A DNA stretch of 64,000 nt from Paracoccus isoporae (GCF_900101865.1 NZ_FNAH01000001.1:248001-312000); one strand, 5' to 3'. Positions 51,210-62,006 are shown, numbered from the stretch's first letter. The notes: a model not told the origin generated them from the letters alone. Translations and numbers: made by a program.

Positions 51210-52306
51210 CGCTCGCCCGCTATGTCGCCAACAAGTATCTGCGGGCCTTCCTGCTTCTGGCGGGCGTGTTCCTGGCCATCCTGCTGCTGATCGACATGGT
51301 CGAACAGATCCGGCGCTTCTCTGATGACGGGATCAGCCTGGGCGGCGCGGCGCGGCTGTCGGCCCTGTCGGTCGCGGGCAGTTTCTACGGCATCCTGCCG
51401 CTGATCGGCCTGCTGGCCGCGATCACGCTGTTTCTGGGCCTGTCGCGTTCGTCCGAGATGGTGGCGATCCGCGCTTCGGGGCGGTCCGGTCTGCGCTCGG
51501 TGCTGGCCCCGGCGGTCATGGCCGGGCTGATCGGCGCCTTCGCGGTGGCGGTGCTGAACCCGATGGTTGCCGCGACCGAGGCGCGATATTCCGCCGCGGT
51601 CACGGCGCTCCAGTCCGGCACCGCCCAGACCGTCAGTCTGAGCGAGGACGCCGTCTGGCTCAGGCAGGCGCTCGGCGATGAAGGCGGGCAAATGATGATC
51701 CGCGCCGCCCGCACCAGCCCGGATGCCACCACGCTCTATGATGCGAGCTTTGTAATCTACGACCAGCAGAGCGGGCCGGCCACGCGCATCTCGGCGGCGG
51801 AGGCCACGCTCGGAAACGGCGCATGGACGCTGCGCGAGGTGAAGGAATGGCCGCTCGACGCCGTGAACCCGGAAGCGGAGGCCCGGCAGAGCGCGGAGCT
51901 GATCCTGCCGACCGAGCTGACCGCCGACCGAATCCGCGACGGGTTCGGCAGCCCGCAGGCCGTGCCGGTCTGGGATCTGCCTTCCTATATCGCCGGGCTG
52001 AAGCGCGCCGGGTTCTCGGCACTGCGCCATCAGGTCTGGCTGCAGATGGAACTCGCCTTGCCGCTGACCCTGGCAGCCATGGTGGTGATCGCCTCGGTCT
52101 TCACGATCCGCCACATGCGCGGGCGCAAATCCGGCAGTCTGGTGTTGATGGCCTTCGCCGCCGGGATCGCGCTGTTCTTCCTGCGCAACATGGCGCAGGT
52201 CCTGGGCGAGAATGCCGGGGTGCCGCCCTGGCTGGCGGGCTGGGCCCCTCCGGTCGTCGCGCTGCTGTTCGCGGTCGGCGCTTTGCTGCAACTCGAGGAT
52301 GGTTGA
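51206..52306 (+). CDS. lptG: Lipopolysaccharide export permease LptG
   Basis: A 366-residue partner of LptF with the same layout: TLARYVANKYLRAFL, SEMVAIRASG (coupling helix that touches LptB), a periplasmic jellyroll and three C-terminal helices. LptG and LptF carry LPS from the inner membrane toward LptC and LptA. The gene overlaps lptF by four bases and lptD by one (TGATG), so the permease and the outer-membrane assembly genes are one unit. Confidence 0.94.
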   Translation: MTLARYVANKYLRAFLLLAGVFLAILLLIDMVEQIRRFSDDGISLGGAARLSALSVAGSFYGILPLIGLLAAITLFLGLSRSSEMVAIRASGRSGLRSVLAPAVMAGLIGAFAVAVLNPMVAATEARYSAAVTALQSGTAQTVSLSEDAVWLRQALGDEGGQMMIRAARTSPDATTLYDASFVIYDQQSGPATRISAAEATLGNGAWTLREVKEWPLDAVNPEAEARQSAELILPTELTADRIRDGFGSPQAVPVWDLPSYIAGLKRAGFSALRHQVWLQMELALPLTLAAMVVIASVFTIRHMRGRKSGSLVLMAFAAGIALFFLRNMAQVLGENAGVPPWLAGWAPPVVALLFAVGALLQLEDG

Positions 52307-54639
52307 TGAAAAGACTGCTGCTCGCATCGCTGCTCCTCGCGACGGCGCCCGCATCCGGCCAGAATATCGCGGATCGTCAGCCCTGGTGGGAAACCGATCC
52401 CGCCTATGACGGCAGCCAGGGGCCCGCGCTCGCGCCGACCGAAAACCGCGATCCCGCAGCCCCCTATGCCGACGGAACCGAGCTCAGCCGGCTCAGCGGC
52501 AGCGTTCGCCCGCCCCGCAGGCAGATCACCTTCGCGGGCGACGGCATGGCGGAGGATGGCGGTGCCGCGACGCTTCTGGCCGACGACATCACCATGTCAG
52601 AGGATCGCAGCCTGACCGCATCCGGCGGCGTTGTCGTGTGGTATCAGGGCGCACGGCTGGTGGCGGACCGGGTCCGCTATGACGGTGACAGCGGCGAGAT
52701 GAAGATCAGCGGCCCGATCCACCTGACCCGGCCGGGCCTGGCCGGGACCGAGGACGAGGCGGTGCTGATCGCGGATGAGGCGCAGCTCAGCCAGGACATG
52801 CGCGAAGGGCTGCTGCGCGGCGCGCGGCTGGTTCTGGCCCGCGAAATGCAGATGGCCGCCTCTCAGGTCGAGATCACCGGGCAGGGCCGGTTCACGCGAC
52901 TCGACAATGTCGTTGCGTCCTCCTGCCAGGTCTGTGCCGCCGATCCGACCCCGCTTTGGGAGATCCGGGCGCGGCGCATCACCCATGACGACGAGGAAAA
53001 CCGCCTGATCTTCGAGCATCCGCAACTGCGCGCTTTCGGTCTGCCGATTGCGGCCTGGCCCGGCACGGTAACCGCCCCCGATCCGACGGTGGAGCGGATG
53101 TCGGGTTTCCTGCGGCCGCGCTTCCGCACCACGTCGAATCTCGGCTTCGGGGTGATGCTGCCCTATTTCAGGACGCTCGGCCCGCATGCCGATGTGACAG
53201 CCACCCCCTATCTGTCGGCGTCCGAGACCCGGACCCTGATGCTGCGCTATCGACAGGCCTTCTGGAACGGTGCGACGGAGTGGAACGGGGCCATCACCCG
53301 AGACGACATCCGAGAGGGGGACACGCGCGGCTATCTGTTCGGCGCCGCGCAATGGGAGCTGCCGCGCGGCTACCAGCTCGGGATGCAATTGCAGGTCGCC
53401 TCCGATGACGGCTATCTGCTGGATTACGACATCAGCGATGCCGACCGGCTGTGGAGCGGCCTGACGCTTCAGCGTGTGACCCGGAACAAGCTGGTCTGGG
53501 CGCGGGCGGGCAATTACCATTCCCTGCGCGACGATGAGGACAACTCCACCTCGCCGGCGCAGGTGGCCGATATGAGCTGGATCCGCCGCTGGCGCCTGGC
53601 GGGGGGCGAGGCCGGGCTGGAATGGAACACCCACGCCCATCGCCGCCCGTCCGGTGAGGATCAGCTTGGCCGCGATGCCGCGCGCGCCTCGCTGGCCCTC
53701 GACTGGCGGCGCAGCCAGATCCTGCCGGGCGGGGTACTGGCGCAGGCGGCGCTCGGCTTCGATGCCGACATCTACGCCATCCGTGACGATTCCCGCTTCG
53801 ACGACACCGAGACCCGCAGCGTGCCCTGGGTCGCGACGACGCTGCGCTATCCGCTGACCGGCAGTGACGGTCGCGCCTCCTATGTGCTGGAGCCCGTCGC
53901 GCAGCTCGTATGGTCGCCCTATGAGGATGACGGTGACCGGATCCCCAACGAGGACAGCCGCCAGATCGAGTTCGACGAGGGCAACCTGTTCGCGCTATCC
54001 CGCTATCCGGGCTGGGACGCACGGGAAACCGGATTGCGGGCCAATCTCGGCGTGACCTGGACGCGCTTCGACCCGGCCGGCTGGTCGCTGTCGCTGGCGG
54101 GCGGGCGTATCTTCCGCGAGCGGACCGAACCGGGGGACGACACGCCGCTGCCACTGCGCGGGCGCAAATCCGACTGGCTGCTGGCCTGGCACTACGCCGA
54201 TAATTCCGGGCTGAGCATCGCCAACCGGGCGCTGTTCGACGACAATTTCAGCATCAACCGCGACGAGCTGCGCATCGGCTGGGCGCGGCCGGGGCTGGAG
54301 CTGAGCCTCGGCCATATCTGGCTGAAGGCCGACGAGTTCGAGGGCCGGGACGACAACCTGTCCGAACTGACCGGAGAGGTCGGCTGGCAACTGGCGCAAG
54401 GCTGGTGGGCCACCGCGAACACCCGCTATGACCTGGCCGACACCCGAGCCCAGACCGCCGGGTTCGGCATCGCCTATCGCAATGAGTGCATCAGCGTGGA
54501 TTTCTCGGCCTCGCGCCGGTTCACCGACACGGCCGAAGTCGACCCGGAAACCGATCTCGACCTGTCGGTGCGGCTTGGCGGGTTCGGCCGCCAGCCGGAA
54601 GGCAAGGGCAGTGTGGCGCGCCGAAGCTGCTTGCGCTAG
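52306..54639 (+). CDS. lptD: LPS-assembly protein LptD
   Basis: A 777-residue outer-membrane protein that inserts LPS with LptE. A short signal peptide (about 1-19) is followed by a periplasmic OstA-like jellyroll (about 60-200) and a beta barrel that fills the rest. Features include the Cys pair in CQVCAADPTPLWEIRARR near 208 and C-terminal Cys residues (ISVDFSASRRF, then RSCLR), which may form the disulfides known in E. coli. It sits between lptG and the chaperone surA, which is needed for LptD folding. Confidence 0.93.
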   Translation: MKRLLLASLLLATAPASGQNIADRQPWWETDPAYDGSQGPALAPTENRDPAAPYADGTELSRLSGSVRPPRRQITFAGDGMAEDGGAATLLADDITMSEDRSLTASGGVVVWYQGARLVADRVRYDGDSGEMKISGPIHLTRPGLAGTEDEAVLIADEAQLSQDMREGLLRGARLVLAREMQMAASQVEITGQGRFTRLDNVVASSCQVCAADPTPLWEIRARRITHDDEENRLIFEHPQLRAFGLPIAAWPGTVTAPDPTVERMSGFLRPRFRTTSNLGFGVMLPYFRTLGPHADVTATPYLSASETRTLMLRYRQAFWNGATEWNGAITRDDIREGDTRGYLFGAAQWELPRGYQLGMQLQVASDDGYLLDYDISDADRLWSGLTLQRVTRNKLVWARAGNYHSLRDDEDNSTSPAQVADMSWIRRWRLAGGEAGLEWNTHAHRRPSGEDQLGRDAARASLALDWRRSQILPGGVLAQAALGFDADIYAIRDDSRFDDTETRSVPWVATTLRYPLTGSDGRASYVLEPVAQLVWSPYEDDGDRIPNEDSRQIEFDEGNLFALSRYPGWDARETGLRANLGVTWTRFDPAGWSLSLAGGRIFRERTEPGDDTPLPLRGRKSDWLLAWHYADNSGLSIANRALFDDNFSINRDELRIGWARPGLELSLGHIWLKADEFEGRDDNLSELTGEVGWQLAQGWWATANTRYDLADTRAQTAGFGIAYRNECISVDFSASRRFTDTAEVDPETDLDLSVRLGGFGRQPEGKGSVARRSCLR

Positions 54640-54671
54640 ATTGACGCCAAATGATGAGGGGGCATGACTTC

Positions 54672-55940
54672 ATGCGGCAGTTCTTTCTTTCCGTCGCGCT
54701 TGCCGCGGTGATCTCTGCGCCGGTTGCGGCGCCCGGTCTCGCGCAGGACTTCTCGCCGGTGGTCTATGTCAACAACGCCGTTGTGACAGAATACGAAATC
54801 CAGCAGCGCATGCGTTTCATGCAGGTGTTGAACGCGCCGGAGCAGGGCCGCGACGCGGCCGAGAAGGCGCTGATCGAGGATCGGCTGCGCAACGAGGCCG
54901 CGCGCCAGATCGGCGTGGAGGTCAGCGATGTCGGGCTGGAACAGGGCCTGTCCGAATTTGCCGGCCGCGCCGGGCTGTCCACGGGCGAATTCATCCAGGT
55001 GCTGGAACGCAGCGGCGTGGAGCGGCAGGCCTATCGCGATTTCGTGAAAGCCGGTGTGGCCTGGCGCGAAGTGGTGAGGCAGCGCATCGCACCCAGTGTC
55101 GCCGTGTCGGATGCCGAACTGGATCAGGCGCTCAAGCGGATCGTGGAGACGCCGCTTGTCACGCAGGTGCTGATCTCCGAGCTGATCATCCCCGCCCCGC
55201 CCGGACAGGAACAGGCAGTCATGGCGCAGGCCGAGGCCCTGACCCAGTCGGTGCGCAGCGAAGCCGCCTTTGCCGACGCCGCGCGGCGCCTCTCCGCCAC
55301 GCCATCGGCGGCGCGCGGCGGGCGCCTGGAATGGATGGCCGTTGACAACATGCCGCCGTCGCTGCGGCCGATCATCCTGGGTCTGCAGCCGGGCCAGATG
55401 ACACCGCCGCTCAGCGTCTCCGGCGCGGTGGTGCTGTTCTTTCTGCGCGACACGCGCGGCGAATTGCGCCCCGGCGCGCGCGAGCAGCAGCTCGACTATC
55501 TCCAGGTCACCTATGCCAGCACGGCTGAGGCGCAGGGCGTCGCGGCGCAGGCACGTTCCTGCGAGGAGCTGTATGTCTTTGCCAACGGCCTGCCGGACCA
55601 GCAGGTGCAGCGCGTCACCGGCGGTCAGGGCAGCATTCCCAGCGGGATCGCGGTGCGGCTGGCTTCGCTTGACGAGAACGAAGCAACAGTGATCGATCGT
55701 GGCGGCGCCGCAGATTTGGTGATGCTGTGCGACCGCACGCCGGTGCTTCTGGCCGGGCTGGATAGCGGCCCGGTGGCCACCGCGACGACGACCGATGGCG
55801 AGACGGTGGCGGCGGCCGATTCCAACGCGCTGCCGGAGCGCGAGTCGGTGCGCGAGCAGATTTTCAACCGCAAGATCACCCAGGCAGCAGACGCCTATCT
55901 GGCCGAGTTGCGCGCGGATGCGGTGATCCGGCGAAACTGA
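54672..55940 (+). CDS. surA: Periplasmic chaperone/peptidylprolyl isomerase SurA-like
   Basis: A 422-residue periplasmic protein. A Sec signal peptide (about 1-24, ending LAQ) is followed by the SurA N-terminal domain (VVYVNNAVVTEYEIQQRM) and one parvulin domain (about 165-270; ELIIPAPPGQE, FADAARRLS, LEWMAVDNMPPSLRPIILGLQPGQ). A second, weaker C-terminal half follows. The ATG at 54672 is chosen because GAGGGGG lies nine bases before it and the signal peptide then starts properly; ATG at 54651 and 54654 are alternatives. It directly follows lptD, its best known client. Confidence 0.9.
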   Translation: MRQFFLSVALAAVISAPVAAPGLAQDFSPVVYVNNAVVTEYEIQQRMRFMQVLNAPEQGRDAAEKALIEDRLRNEAARQIGVEVSDVGLEQGLSEFAGRAGLSTGEFIQVLERSGVERQAYRDFVKAGVAWREVVRQRIAPSVAVSDAELDQALKRIVETPLVTQVLISELIIPAPPGQEQAVMAQAEALTQSVRSEAAFADAARRLSATPSAARGGRLEWMAVDNMPPSLRPIILGLQPGQMTPPLSVSGAVVLFFLRDTRGELRPGAREQQLDYLQVTYASTAEAQGVAAQARSCEELYVFANGLPDQQVQRVTGGQGSIPSGIAVRLASLDENEATVIDRGGAADLVMLCDRTPVLLAGLDSGPVATATTTDGETVAAADSNALPERESVREQIFNRKITQAADAYLAELRADAVIRRN

Positions 55941-55941
55941 G

Positions 55942-56910
55942 ATGCCGCGCCCGATCATCGTCACCTGCGGCGAACCGGCGGGGATCGGCCCGGAACTGGC
56001 GCCCGCGCTGCATCGGGCCGCCGTCCCGTTTGTCTGGATGGGCGATCCGCGGCATTTGCCGGACGGCACCGCCTGGACCGAGGTGACGGATCTGGCGCAA
56101 CTGCCCGCCGACGGCCTGGCTGTGCTGCGTCATGATTTCGCGGCGCCGGCCCGACCCGGCACACCCGATCCGGCCAATGCGGCGGGCGTGATCGAGGTGA
56201 TTGCACGTGCGGTCACACTCTGCCGAGACGGCGCGGCATCCGGGATCTGCACCATGCCGATCCACAAGAAGGCGCTGAAGGACGGTGCGGGCTTCGCCTT
56301 TCCCGGCCATACGGAGTTTCTGGCCCATCTCGCAGGTGGTGCCGATGTCGCGATGATGCTCGCCTCGACCACGGTGGACCCGCCCTGCCGGGTGGTGCCC
56401 GCCACGATCCATATCGCGCTGTCCGATGTGCCCCGGACGCTGACGCCGGATCTGCTGGAGCGGACCATCCGCATCACCCGCGCGGCCATGATCCGCGATT
56501 TCGGCCTGCCCGCCCCGCGCCTCGCCGTCGCGGGCCTCAATCCCCATGCCGGCGAGGGCGGGGCGATGGGCCGCGAGGAACAGGACTGGATCAGCGACCT
56601 CGTCGCGCGGCTGCGGGATGAAGGGCTTGACATCAGCGGCCCGCTTCCGGCGGACACGATGTTTCATGCCCCCGCCCGCGCCCGCTGGGATGCGGCGATC
56701 TGCGCCTATCACGATCAGGCGCTGATCCCGATGAAGACGTTGGATTTCTCCGGCGGGGTGAATGTCACGCTGGGGCTGCCCTTCGTGCGCACCTCGCCCG
56801 ATCACGGCACCGCCTTCGATATTGCGGGGACCGGGCAAGCCGATCCCGACAGCGCCATCGCCGCGCTGCGCATGGCCGGTCAGCTTGCGCGGGCCCGGCA
56901 GGCGCAATGA
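55942..56910 (+). CDS. pdxA: 4-hydroxythreonine-4-phosphate dehydrogenase
   Basis: A 322-residue dimeric, metal-dependent enzyme of pyridoxal phosphate synthesis, which oxidises 4-phosphohydroxy-L-threonine before Pdx[13 protein letters not shown] at the start, [26 protein letters not shown], and [14 protein letters not shown] with [13 protein letters not shown] are complete, giving the three His metal ligands. It starts two bases after surA and precedes rsmA, the surA-pdxA-rsmA order known from E. coli. Confidence 0.96.
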   Translation: MPRPIIVTCGEPAGIGPELAPALHRAAVPFVWMGDPRHLPDGTAWTEVTDLAQLPADGLAVLRHDFAAPARPGTPDPANAAGVIEVIARAVTLCRDGAASGICTMPIHKKALKDGAGFAFPGHTEFLAHLAGGADVAMMLASTTVDPPCRVVPATIHIALSDVPRTLTPDLLERTIRITRAAMIRDFGLPAPRLAVAGLNPHAGEGGAMGREEQDWISDLVARLRDEGLDISGPLPADTMFHAPARARWDAAICAYHDQALIPMKTLDFSGGVNVTLGLPFVRTSPDHGTAFDIAGTGQADPDSAIAALRMAGQLARARQAQ

Positions 56911-56920
56911 GGCGGCGCGG

Positions 56921-57769
56921 ATGAGCACGATCGACGGGCTGCCGCCGCTGCGCGAGGTGATTGCCGAACATGATTTGCGCGCGAAAAAGCAGCTTGGCCA
57001 GAATTTTCTGCTCGATCTGAACCTGACGGCCAAGATCGCCCGGCAAGCGAGGGATTTGTCGGGCTGCGACGTGCTGGAAATCGGGCCGGGACCGGGCGGG
57101 CTGACGCGCGGATTGCTGGCCGAAGGCGCGCGCCATGTTCTGGCCATCGAGAAGGACGCCCGCGCCCTGCCCGCGCTGCAACAGATCGCGGCAGCCTATC
57201 CCGGCCGTTTGAGCCTGATCCACGGCGATGCGCTCGACATCGATCCGCTGGCGCATCTGAACCCGCCGATCCGGGTGGCGGCGAACCTGCCCTATAATGT
57301 CGGCACCGAATTGCTGATCCGCTGGCTGACCCCGCCCTCATGGCCGCCCTTCTGGCAATCGCTGACCCTGATGTTTCAGCGCGAGGTGGCGGAGCGGATC
57401 GTGGCCGCCCCCGGCAGCAAGGCATATGGCAGGCTGGCCGTGCTCGCACAGTGGCGCAGCGAGGCGCGGATCGTCATGTCATTGCCGCCGGAGGCTTTCG
57501 TGCCGGCCCCCAAGGTCCATTCGGCCGTGGTGCAGATCACCGCCCTGCCCGCGCCGCGCTTTCCCGCCGATGCGGCGGCATTGTCGCGCGTAGTGGCCGC
57601 GGCCTTCAATCAGCGGCGCAAGATGCTGCGCAGCTCGCTGCGCGGGCTGCGCCCGGATATCGAGGCAGTGCTGACCGAGGCCGGCATCTCGCCCACCGCC
57701 CGCGCCGAGGAAATCGGAGTGGAACAGTTTTGCCGCCTGTCCCTGCTTCTCGCCCGCAATACGGGCTGA
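56921..57769 (+). CDS. rsmA: 16S rRNA adenine dimethyltransferase RsmA (KsgA)
   Basis: A 282-residue methyltransferase that dimethylates A1518 and A1519 of 16S rRNA late in 30S assembly. [22 protein letters not shown] (SAM motif), the acidic GDALDID and NLPYN (catalytic motif IV) are canonical. The C-terminal helical domain is present. The ATG at 56921 lies ten bases after the pdxA stop with GGCGGCG before it. It is the last gene of the lptFGD-surA-pdxA-rsmA run and converges with the DUF4167 gene. Confidence 0.96.
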   Translation: MSTIDGLPPLREVIAEHDLRAKKQLGQNFLLDLNLTAKIARQARDLSGCDVLEIGPGPGGLTRGLLAEGARHVLAIEKDARALPALQQIAAAYPGRLSLIHGDALDIDPLAHLNPPIRVAANLPYNVGTELLIRWLTPPSWPPFWQSLTLMFQREVAERIVAAPGSKAYGRLAVLAQWRSEARIVMSLPPEAFVPAPKVHSAVVQITALPAPRFPADAAALSRVVAAAFNQRRKMLRSSLRGLRPDIEAVLTEAGISPTARAEEIGVEQFCRLSLLLARNTG

Positions 57770-57796
57770 AGCGGCCGGACCCCGGAACCGACTGGG

Positions 57797-57818
57797 CCGG
57801 CGCGTTTCACCGCGCCGG
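57797..57818. terminator. Hairpin between convergent rsmA and DUF4167 genes
   Basis: CCGGCGCG (57797-57804) pairs perfectly with CGCGCCGG (57811-57818) over the six-base loop TTTCAC. It lies in the 82-bp space between two convergent genes. There is no T-run; as a symmetric stem it could act in both directions. Confidence 0.45.
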
Positions 57819-57851
57819 ACCTGAGCATGAGCTGAAACCTGCTTTCCCGGA

Positions 57852-58655
57852 TCAGTCGCCCTGCGCGTCCGAGGCCGCGTTGCTGTCCTTGCTGCGCGGC
57901 TTCTTGGCCGCGGCGGGCCGGGCCGGATCGGTCTTGCGTGCGCGGGCGCGCGGTGCGGCGGACGCGGCGCGGCGGCCGCGCGCGGCCGGTTTCGCGGCCG
58001 CCTGTTCCGGCGTATCGACCTGCCCAGATTCCTCGCCAATGGCAGCGGGCAGACCCTGCGGCGCGGCGTCTGCACCCTCTTGCGCGGGCGCTGTCTGGCC
58101 CTGCTCAGGCGCCGCCGCATCCCCGGCGGCGTCAACCGGCGCAGCTGGCGGTTGTTCCTCGCGCAAGGCGCGCCGGTTGTCGCGGCCATTCACCGGCGGC
58201 TGCGCATCGTCGCCGCGCGCACCGTTGGCGGCGTCGCGATGGTCCTGGCGCTCCGACCGGTCCGGGCGATTGTCGCGGCGCGGGTTGCGGTCGTCCCGGC
58301 CCTGATCGCGCGGCGCGTCATCGCCGCCTTCACGGTCGTCATCGCCGCGATTGCCTTGATTCTGGTGGTTCTGCTGGTTTTGCTGATGCTGCTGCTGACG
58401 CTCGGCCTGTTCGCGCTGCGCCTCGCCCAGCATGCGGGTGTAATGTTCGGCGTGCTGAAGAAAAGCCTGCTCGGCCACGCGGTCATTGGAGAGCTGCGCG
58501 TCGCGGGCCAGCGTCAGGTACTTGTCGATAATCTGCTGCGGCGTGCCGCGCACCTTGCCCTCTGGGCCCGAGGAATCGAAGACGCGGTTGACGATGTTGC
58601 CAAGCGAACGCTGACGGTTCGACTTCGAACGCGAACGGGATTTGGAAGATCTCAT
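57852..58655 (-). CDS. DUF4167 domain protein
   Basis: A 267-residue, highly charged protein. The N-terminal 80 residues are the DUF4167 domain: a Lys/Arg/Ser-rich start (MRSSKSRSRSKSNRQRSLG), FDSSGPEGKVRGTPQQII and YLTLARDAQLSNDRV. A Gln/His/Arg-rich stretch and a long Pro/Ala/Asp/Arg-rich low-complexity tail follow. DUF4167 proteins are conserved in Rhodobacterales and relatives next to prfA-prmC; their role is unknown, but the basic, RNA-like composition suggests nucleic-acid binding. It is 229 bp after prmC, so it may have its own promoter. Confidence 0.87.
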   Translation of the reverse strand: MRSSKSRSRSKSNRQRSLGNIVNRVFDSSGPEGKVRGTPQQIIDKYLTLARDAQLSNDRVAEQAFLQHAEHYTRMLGEAQREQAERQQQHQQNQQNHQNQGNRGDDDREGGDDAPRDQGRDDRNPRRDNRPDRSERQDHRDAANGARGDDAQPPVNGRDNRRALREEQPPAAPVDAAGDAAAPEQGQTAPAQEGADAAPQGLPAAIGEESGQVDTPEQAAAKPAARGRRAASAAPRARARKTDPARPAAAKKPRSKDSNAASDAQGD

Positions 58656-58884
58656 CTGTCTGACTTTATCCAGTCATCTGGAATGGTTGACATGCCACAT
58701 GTCGCCTGCGTCCGATTGCGTTGCGGGTGACCCGCGCCCTGGACTTCAGCAATGTCGTGGCTGATTGGTGCGGCGAACCCGGTCCACCGTCACGCAGATC
58801 GAATAAGCACGGCTGGGATTGCAATACAAGCAAAAACTGCATTTGCCGCCTCTGGCCGGGGAGATCTGCCGATTCCCGCATGTC
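58656..58884. other. Intergenic region between DUF4167 and prmC
   Basis: These 229 bp hold no supportable gene. The region probably carries the promoter of the DUF4167 gene on the minus strand, but no convincing -35/-10 pair was recognised. No repeat or hairpin stands out. Confidence 0.4.
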
Positions 58885-59745
58885 TCAATCCATTCCGTGC
58901 GGAAAAACCGCGCCGACCACCCGATCGCGCCCGTCGAGATCCGGGATCAGCCGCACCACCGCGCCTTTAGCCTCGAAGATCCGGCGCACGCTGTCGCCCT
59001 GCTGCCAGCCGATCTCGGCCAGCACATGCCCGCCCGGCACCAGCACGCGCCGCGCCTGTGCGGCAATGGCGCGATAGGCAGACAGCCCGTCTCCGCCATC
59101 GGTCAGCGCCCCTTCCGGCTCCCATCGCGACACTTCGGGTGCGAGATCGGCCATCTCATCGCGCGCGATATAGGGCGGGTTGGACACGATCAGCTCATAC
59201 GGCCCGGTGACGTCGTCGAGCCAGTTGCCCGTGCGGAACTCCGCCTCGACCCCGATCCGTGCCGCATTGTCGCGGGCCACGTCGAGCGCGGCCTCGGAGA
59301 TGTCGATCCCCAGTCCCCGCGCAGCCTTTCGTGCCGCCAGCAGCGAGATCAGGATGGCCCCGGTCCCGGTGCCGAGGTCAATCACGCTTCGCCAGGGCAG
59401 GTCGAGCGCCGCGGCGACGAGCACCTCTGTCTCCGGTCTCGGGTCCAGCGTGTCGCGCGTGACGCGAAACTCATGGTTCCAGAAGGCGCGCCTGCCGGTG
59501 ATCTGGCTGACCGGCTGGCGCGCTTCGCGGGCCATGACGAGCCGATCATAGATCTCCGGCAGCCCGTTCATCGCGGGGCTGTCGAGATGGTCCGACAGGT
59601 GATGCGCCGCGACCCGTCTGCCCAGCAGAAGTTCCAGCGCATGGGCCAGCAGCAGCGTCGCATCGCGCCGCGGATCGGCCACCCCTGCCACCGTCAGGCG
59701 TTCCTGCGCCTGCGCACGAAGCGCCCGCCCGGTCAATCCGGTCAT
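58885..59745 (-). CDS. prmC: Peptide chain release factor N5-glutamine methyltransferase
   Basis: A 286-residue SAM enzyme that methylates the GGQ glutamine of release factors RF1 and RF2. An N-terminal helical domain (about 1-95) precedes the SAM motif [11 protein letters not shown] near 140-150 and the catalytic NPPYIA near 188-193. It overlaps the prfA stop by four bases (ATGA), so enzyme and substrate are translated together, the usual bacterial prfA-prmC pairing. Confidence 0.95.
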   Translation of the reverse strand: MTGLTGRALRAQAQERLTVAGVADPRRDATLLLAHALELLLGRRVAAHHLSDHLDSPAMNGLPEIYDRLVMAREARQPVSQITGRRAFWNHEFRVTRDTLDPRPETEVLVAAALDLPWRSVIDLGTGTGAILISLLAARKAARGLGIDISEAALDVARDNAARIGVEAEFRTGNWLDDVTGPYELIVSNPPYIARDEMADLAPEVSRWEPEGALTDGGDGLSAYRAIAAQARRVLVPGGHVLAEIGWQQGDSVRRIFEAKGAVVRLIPDLDGRDRVVGAVFPHGMD

Positions 59746-60794
59746 TCCTGCGCCGCCAGCCGCTCCGCCTGGTCATGCGCCGTCAGGGCGTCGATGATCT
59801 CGCCCAGATCTCCCTGCATGACCCGGTCGAGCGCATAGAGCGTCAGGTTGATCCGGTGATCCGTCATGCGCCCCTGCGGGAAATTATAGGTGCGGATGCG
59901 CTCCGACCGGTCGCCCGATCCGACCTGCGATTTCCGGTCTGCCGCGCGCGCGCTCGCGGCGCGCTCCCGCTCCATGTCATAGAGCCGCGCCCGCAGCACG
60001 GCCATCGCGTTGGCGCGGTTCTGATGCTGCGATTTCTCGGACGAGGTGACCACGATCCCGGTCGGCAGATGGGTGATCCGCACCGCGGAATCGGTCGTGT
60101 TGACATGCTGTCCGCCCGCGCCGGAGGCCCGCATCGTGTCGATGCGGATATCGGCGGCCGGAATTTCGATATCGACCTCCTGCGCCTCGGGCAGAACGGC
60201 GACCGTGGCAGCGGAGGTGTGAATGCGCCCGCCCGATTCGGTTTCCGGCACGCGCTGCACACGGTGCACGCCGGATTCGTATTTCAGACGCGCGAACACC
60301 CCGTCACCGGCGACGCGCACGGTCGCCTCCCGCACACCGCCCAGCTCGGTCTGCGCCATCTCGAGCAACTGGAAATCCCAACCCTGCGCCTCGCTGTGGC
60401 GGCGATACATGGACAGCAGATCACCGGCGAACAGCGCCGCCTCCTCGCCCCCCGTGCCCGGTCGGATCTCCAGAATCGCGGGCCGCGCATCGGCCGCATC
60501 GCGCGGCAGCAGCGCCACCCGCAGCGCCTGTTCGAGCAGCGGCAGCTCGGCCTTCAGCCGCGTCACCTCCTCGTCGGCCAGCTCGCGCATATCGGGATCG
60601 GCCAGCATGAGCTGCGCCTCTTCCAGCCCCTCACGCGCGGATTGCCAGCGACCGATCTGATCGACGACCGGTTTCAGATCGGCATATTCCCGGCTGATCT
60701 CGGCAATCTCATCGGCGGCCGGCCCGGCGTTCAGCTTGGCCTCGAGAAACTCGAAACGCTGGATGATCTGCAACAAACGGTCCTGTGGAAGCAT
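59742..60794 (-). CDS. prfA: Peptide chain release factor 1
   Basis: A 350-residue factor that reads UAA and UAG stops. The hydrolysis motif is [10 protein letters not shown], and the codon-recognition tripeptide in [13 protein letters not shown] is Pro-Glu-Thr, as is common in alphaproteobacteria (PxT marks RF1; RF2 has SPF). The N-terminal coiled domain and the C-terminal [11 protein letters not shown] are present. The ATG at 60792-60794 is chosen; the upstream 29-residue extension is not conserved-looking. prmC follows directly. Confidence 0.96.
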   Translation of the reverse strand: MLPQDRLLQIIQRFEFLEAKLNAGPAADEIAEISREYADLKPVVDQIGRWQSAREGLEEAQLMLADPDMRELADEEVTRLKAELPLLEQALRVALLPRDAADARPAILEIRPGTGGEEAALFAGDLLSMYRRHSEAQGWDFQLLEMAQTELGGVREATVRVAGDGVFARLKYESGVHRVQRVPETESGGRIHTSAATVAVLPEAQEVDIEIPAADIRIDTMRASGAGGQHVNTTDSAVRITHLPTGIVVTSSEKSQHQNRANAMAVLRARLYDMERERAASARAADRKSQVGSGDRSERIRTYNFPQGRMTDHRINLTLYALDRVMQGDLGEIIDALTAHDQAERLAAQE

Positions 60795-60930
60795 GTCTGC
60801 GAAGTGCACCGCGGCATGGCGCAGGTCAAGCCAAAACGCGGTTGCATCAAGTTTGCATCTCGGGCAGCCCGCGGCGTTCAAGACCTCAATTCAACAGATC
60901 GGGCGTGGCGAAGCCGCCGCCCGACCGCCC

Positions 60931-61890
60931 TCAGCGGCGGGTCCAGCCGTAAAGGCAGATCAGTTCGGTGGCGACATGGGCCCCGGCGATCGCGGTCGCG
61001 CCGGTGGTGTCATAGGGGGGCGAGACCTCGACCACATCGCCGCCGAGCAACGGGATCCCGGCCAGGCCGCGCAGCAGCGCCGCCGCCTGCCAACTGGCCA
61101 GACCACCCCAGACCGGCGTGCCGGTCCCCGGCGCGAATGCGGGGTCGAGCGCGTCGATGTCGAAGGTGAGATAGACCGGGCGCGCGCCGATGACCTCGCG
61201 GATTCGGTTCAGCGTCTCCTCGATCCCGGCCCGGTGGACGGATCGCGCGTCCAGGATGGTGACGCCCATCGTGTCGGGATTGTCCGTCCGGATGCCGACG
61301 CTGACGCTCGCCGCGGGATCGACGACGCCTTCGCGGATCGCCTTGTAAAGGAACGTCCCGTGATCGATGCGATCGGGGTCGTCATCGACCCAACTGTCGG
61401 AATGGGCATCGAACTGGATCAGTGCAATCGGGCCGTGCCGCTTGGCATAGGCCCGAAGGATCGGCAGGGTGATGAAGTGATCGCCCCCGAGCGTTACCGT
61501 GCCCACGCCCTGATCCAGCAGCCCGCCGATATGCGCCTCGATCCGCTGCGGCACCTCGCGCGTATTGGCGTAGTCGAAGGCCATGTCGCCCGCATCGGCA
61601 ATCGCCAGCGTCGACAACGGATCATAGCCCCAGCCATAGGGCGGATCATAGGGTTGCAGTGCCGACGCCTCGCGGATCGCGCGCGGGCCGAAGCGGGTTC
61701 CGGGACGATGTGTCACCCCCTGGTCGAAGGGAATGCCGGTGACGGCCAGATCATATCCGGCCAGATCCTTGGTGTAGCGCCGCCGCAAGAACGAGGTCGC
61801 GCCGCCGAACGCATTCTCGAAGCTCAGTCCCCGCGGGTCCTGCCGCGTAAAGGCCTGATCCACCTGGTTCTTCGCGTCCTCGAGCGCCAT
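60931..61890 (-). CDS. speB: Agmatinase/ureohydrolase family protein
   Basis: A 319-residue binuclear Mn2+ ureohydrolase. GGDHF near 130, QFDAHSD (Asp and His ligands) near 152-158, and TFDIDALDPAFAPGTGTP near 230-247 carry all metal-binding residues. The SpeB type makes putrescine and urea from agmatine, but close relatives act on guanidinobutyrate, guanidinopropionate or other guanidino compounds, and this copy is not next to a decarboxylase gene. The ATG at 61888-61890 is chosen over a longer in-frame start. It lies between the YceI gene and prfA. Confidence 0.9.
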   Translation of the reverse strand: MALEDAKNQVDQAFTRQDPRGLSFENAFGGATSFLRRRYTKDLAGYDLAVTGIPFDQGVTHRPGTRFGPRAIREASALQPYDPPYGWGYDPLSTLAIADAGDMAFDYANTREVPQRIEAHIGGLLDQGVGTVTLGGDHFITLPILRAYAKRHGPIALIQFDAHSDSWVDDDPDRIDHGTFLYKAIREGVVDPAASVSVGIRTDNPDTMGVTILDARSVHRAGIEETLNRIREVIGARPVYLTFDIDALDPAFAPGTGTPVWGGLASWQAAALLRGLAGIPLLGGDVVEVSPPYDTTGATAIAGAHVATELICLYGWTRR

Positions 61891-62006
61891 GTCGCCGTCC
61901 TTCCCCCGTTTGCGTGCAAGATGACCCGGCAGCCGGTGCGGTGCAATGCCAAACGGGGCCGAGCGATGGCGGCCCCGCGCATCCACGCAGTCACGCTGTC
62001 AAAGCT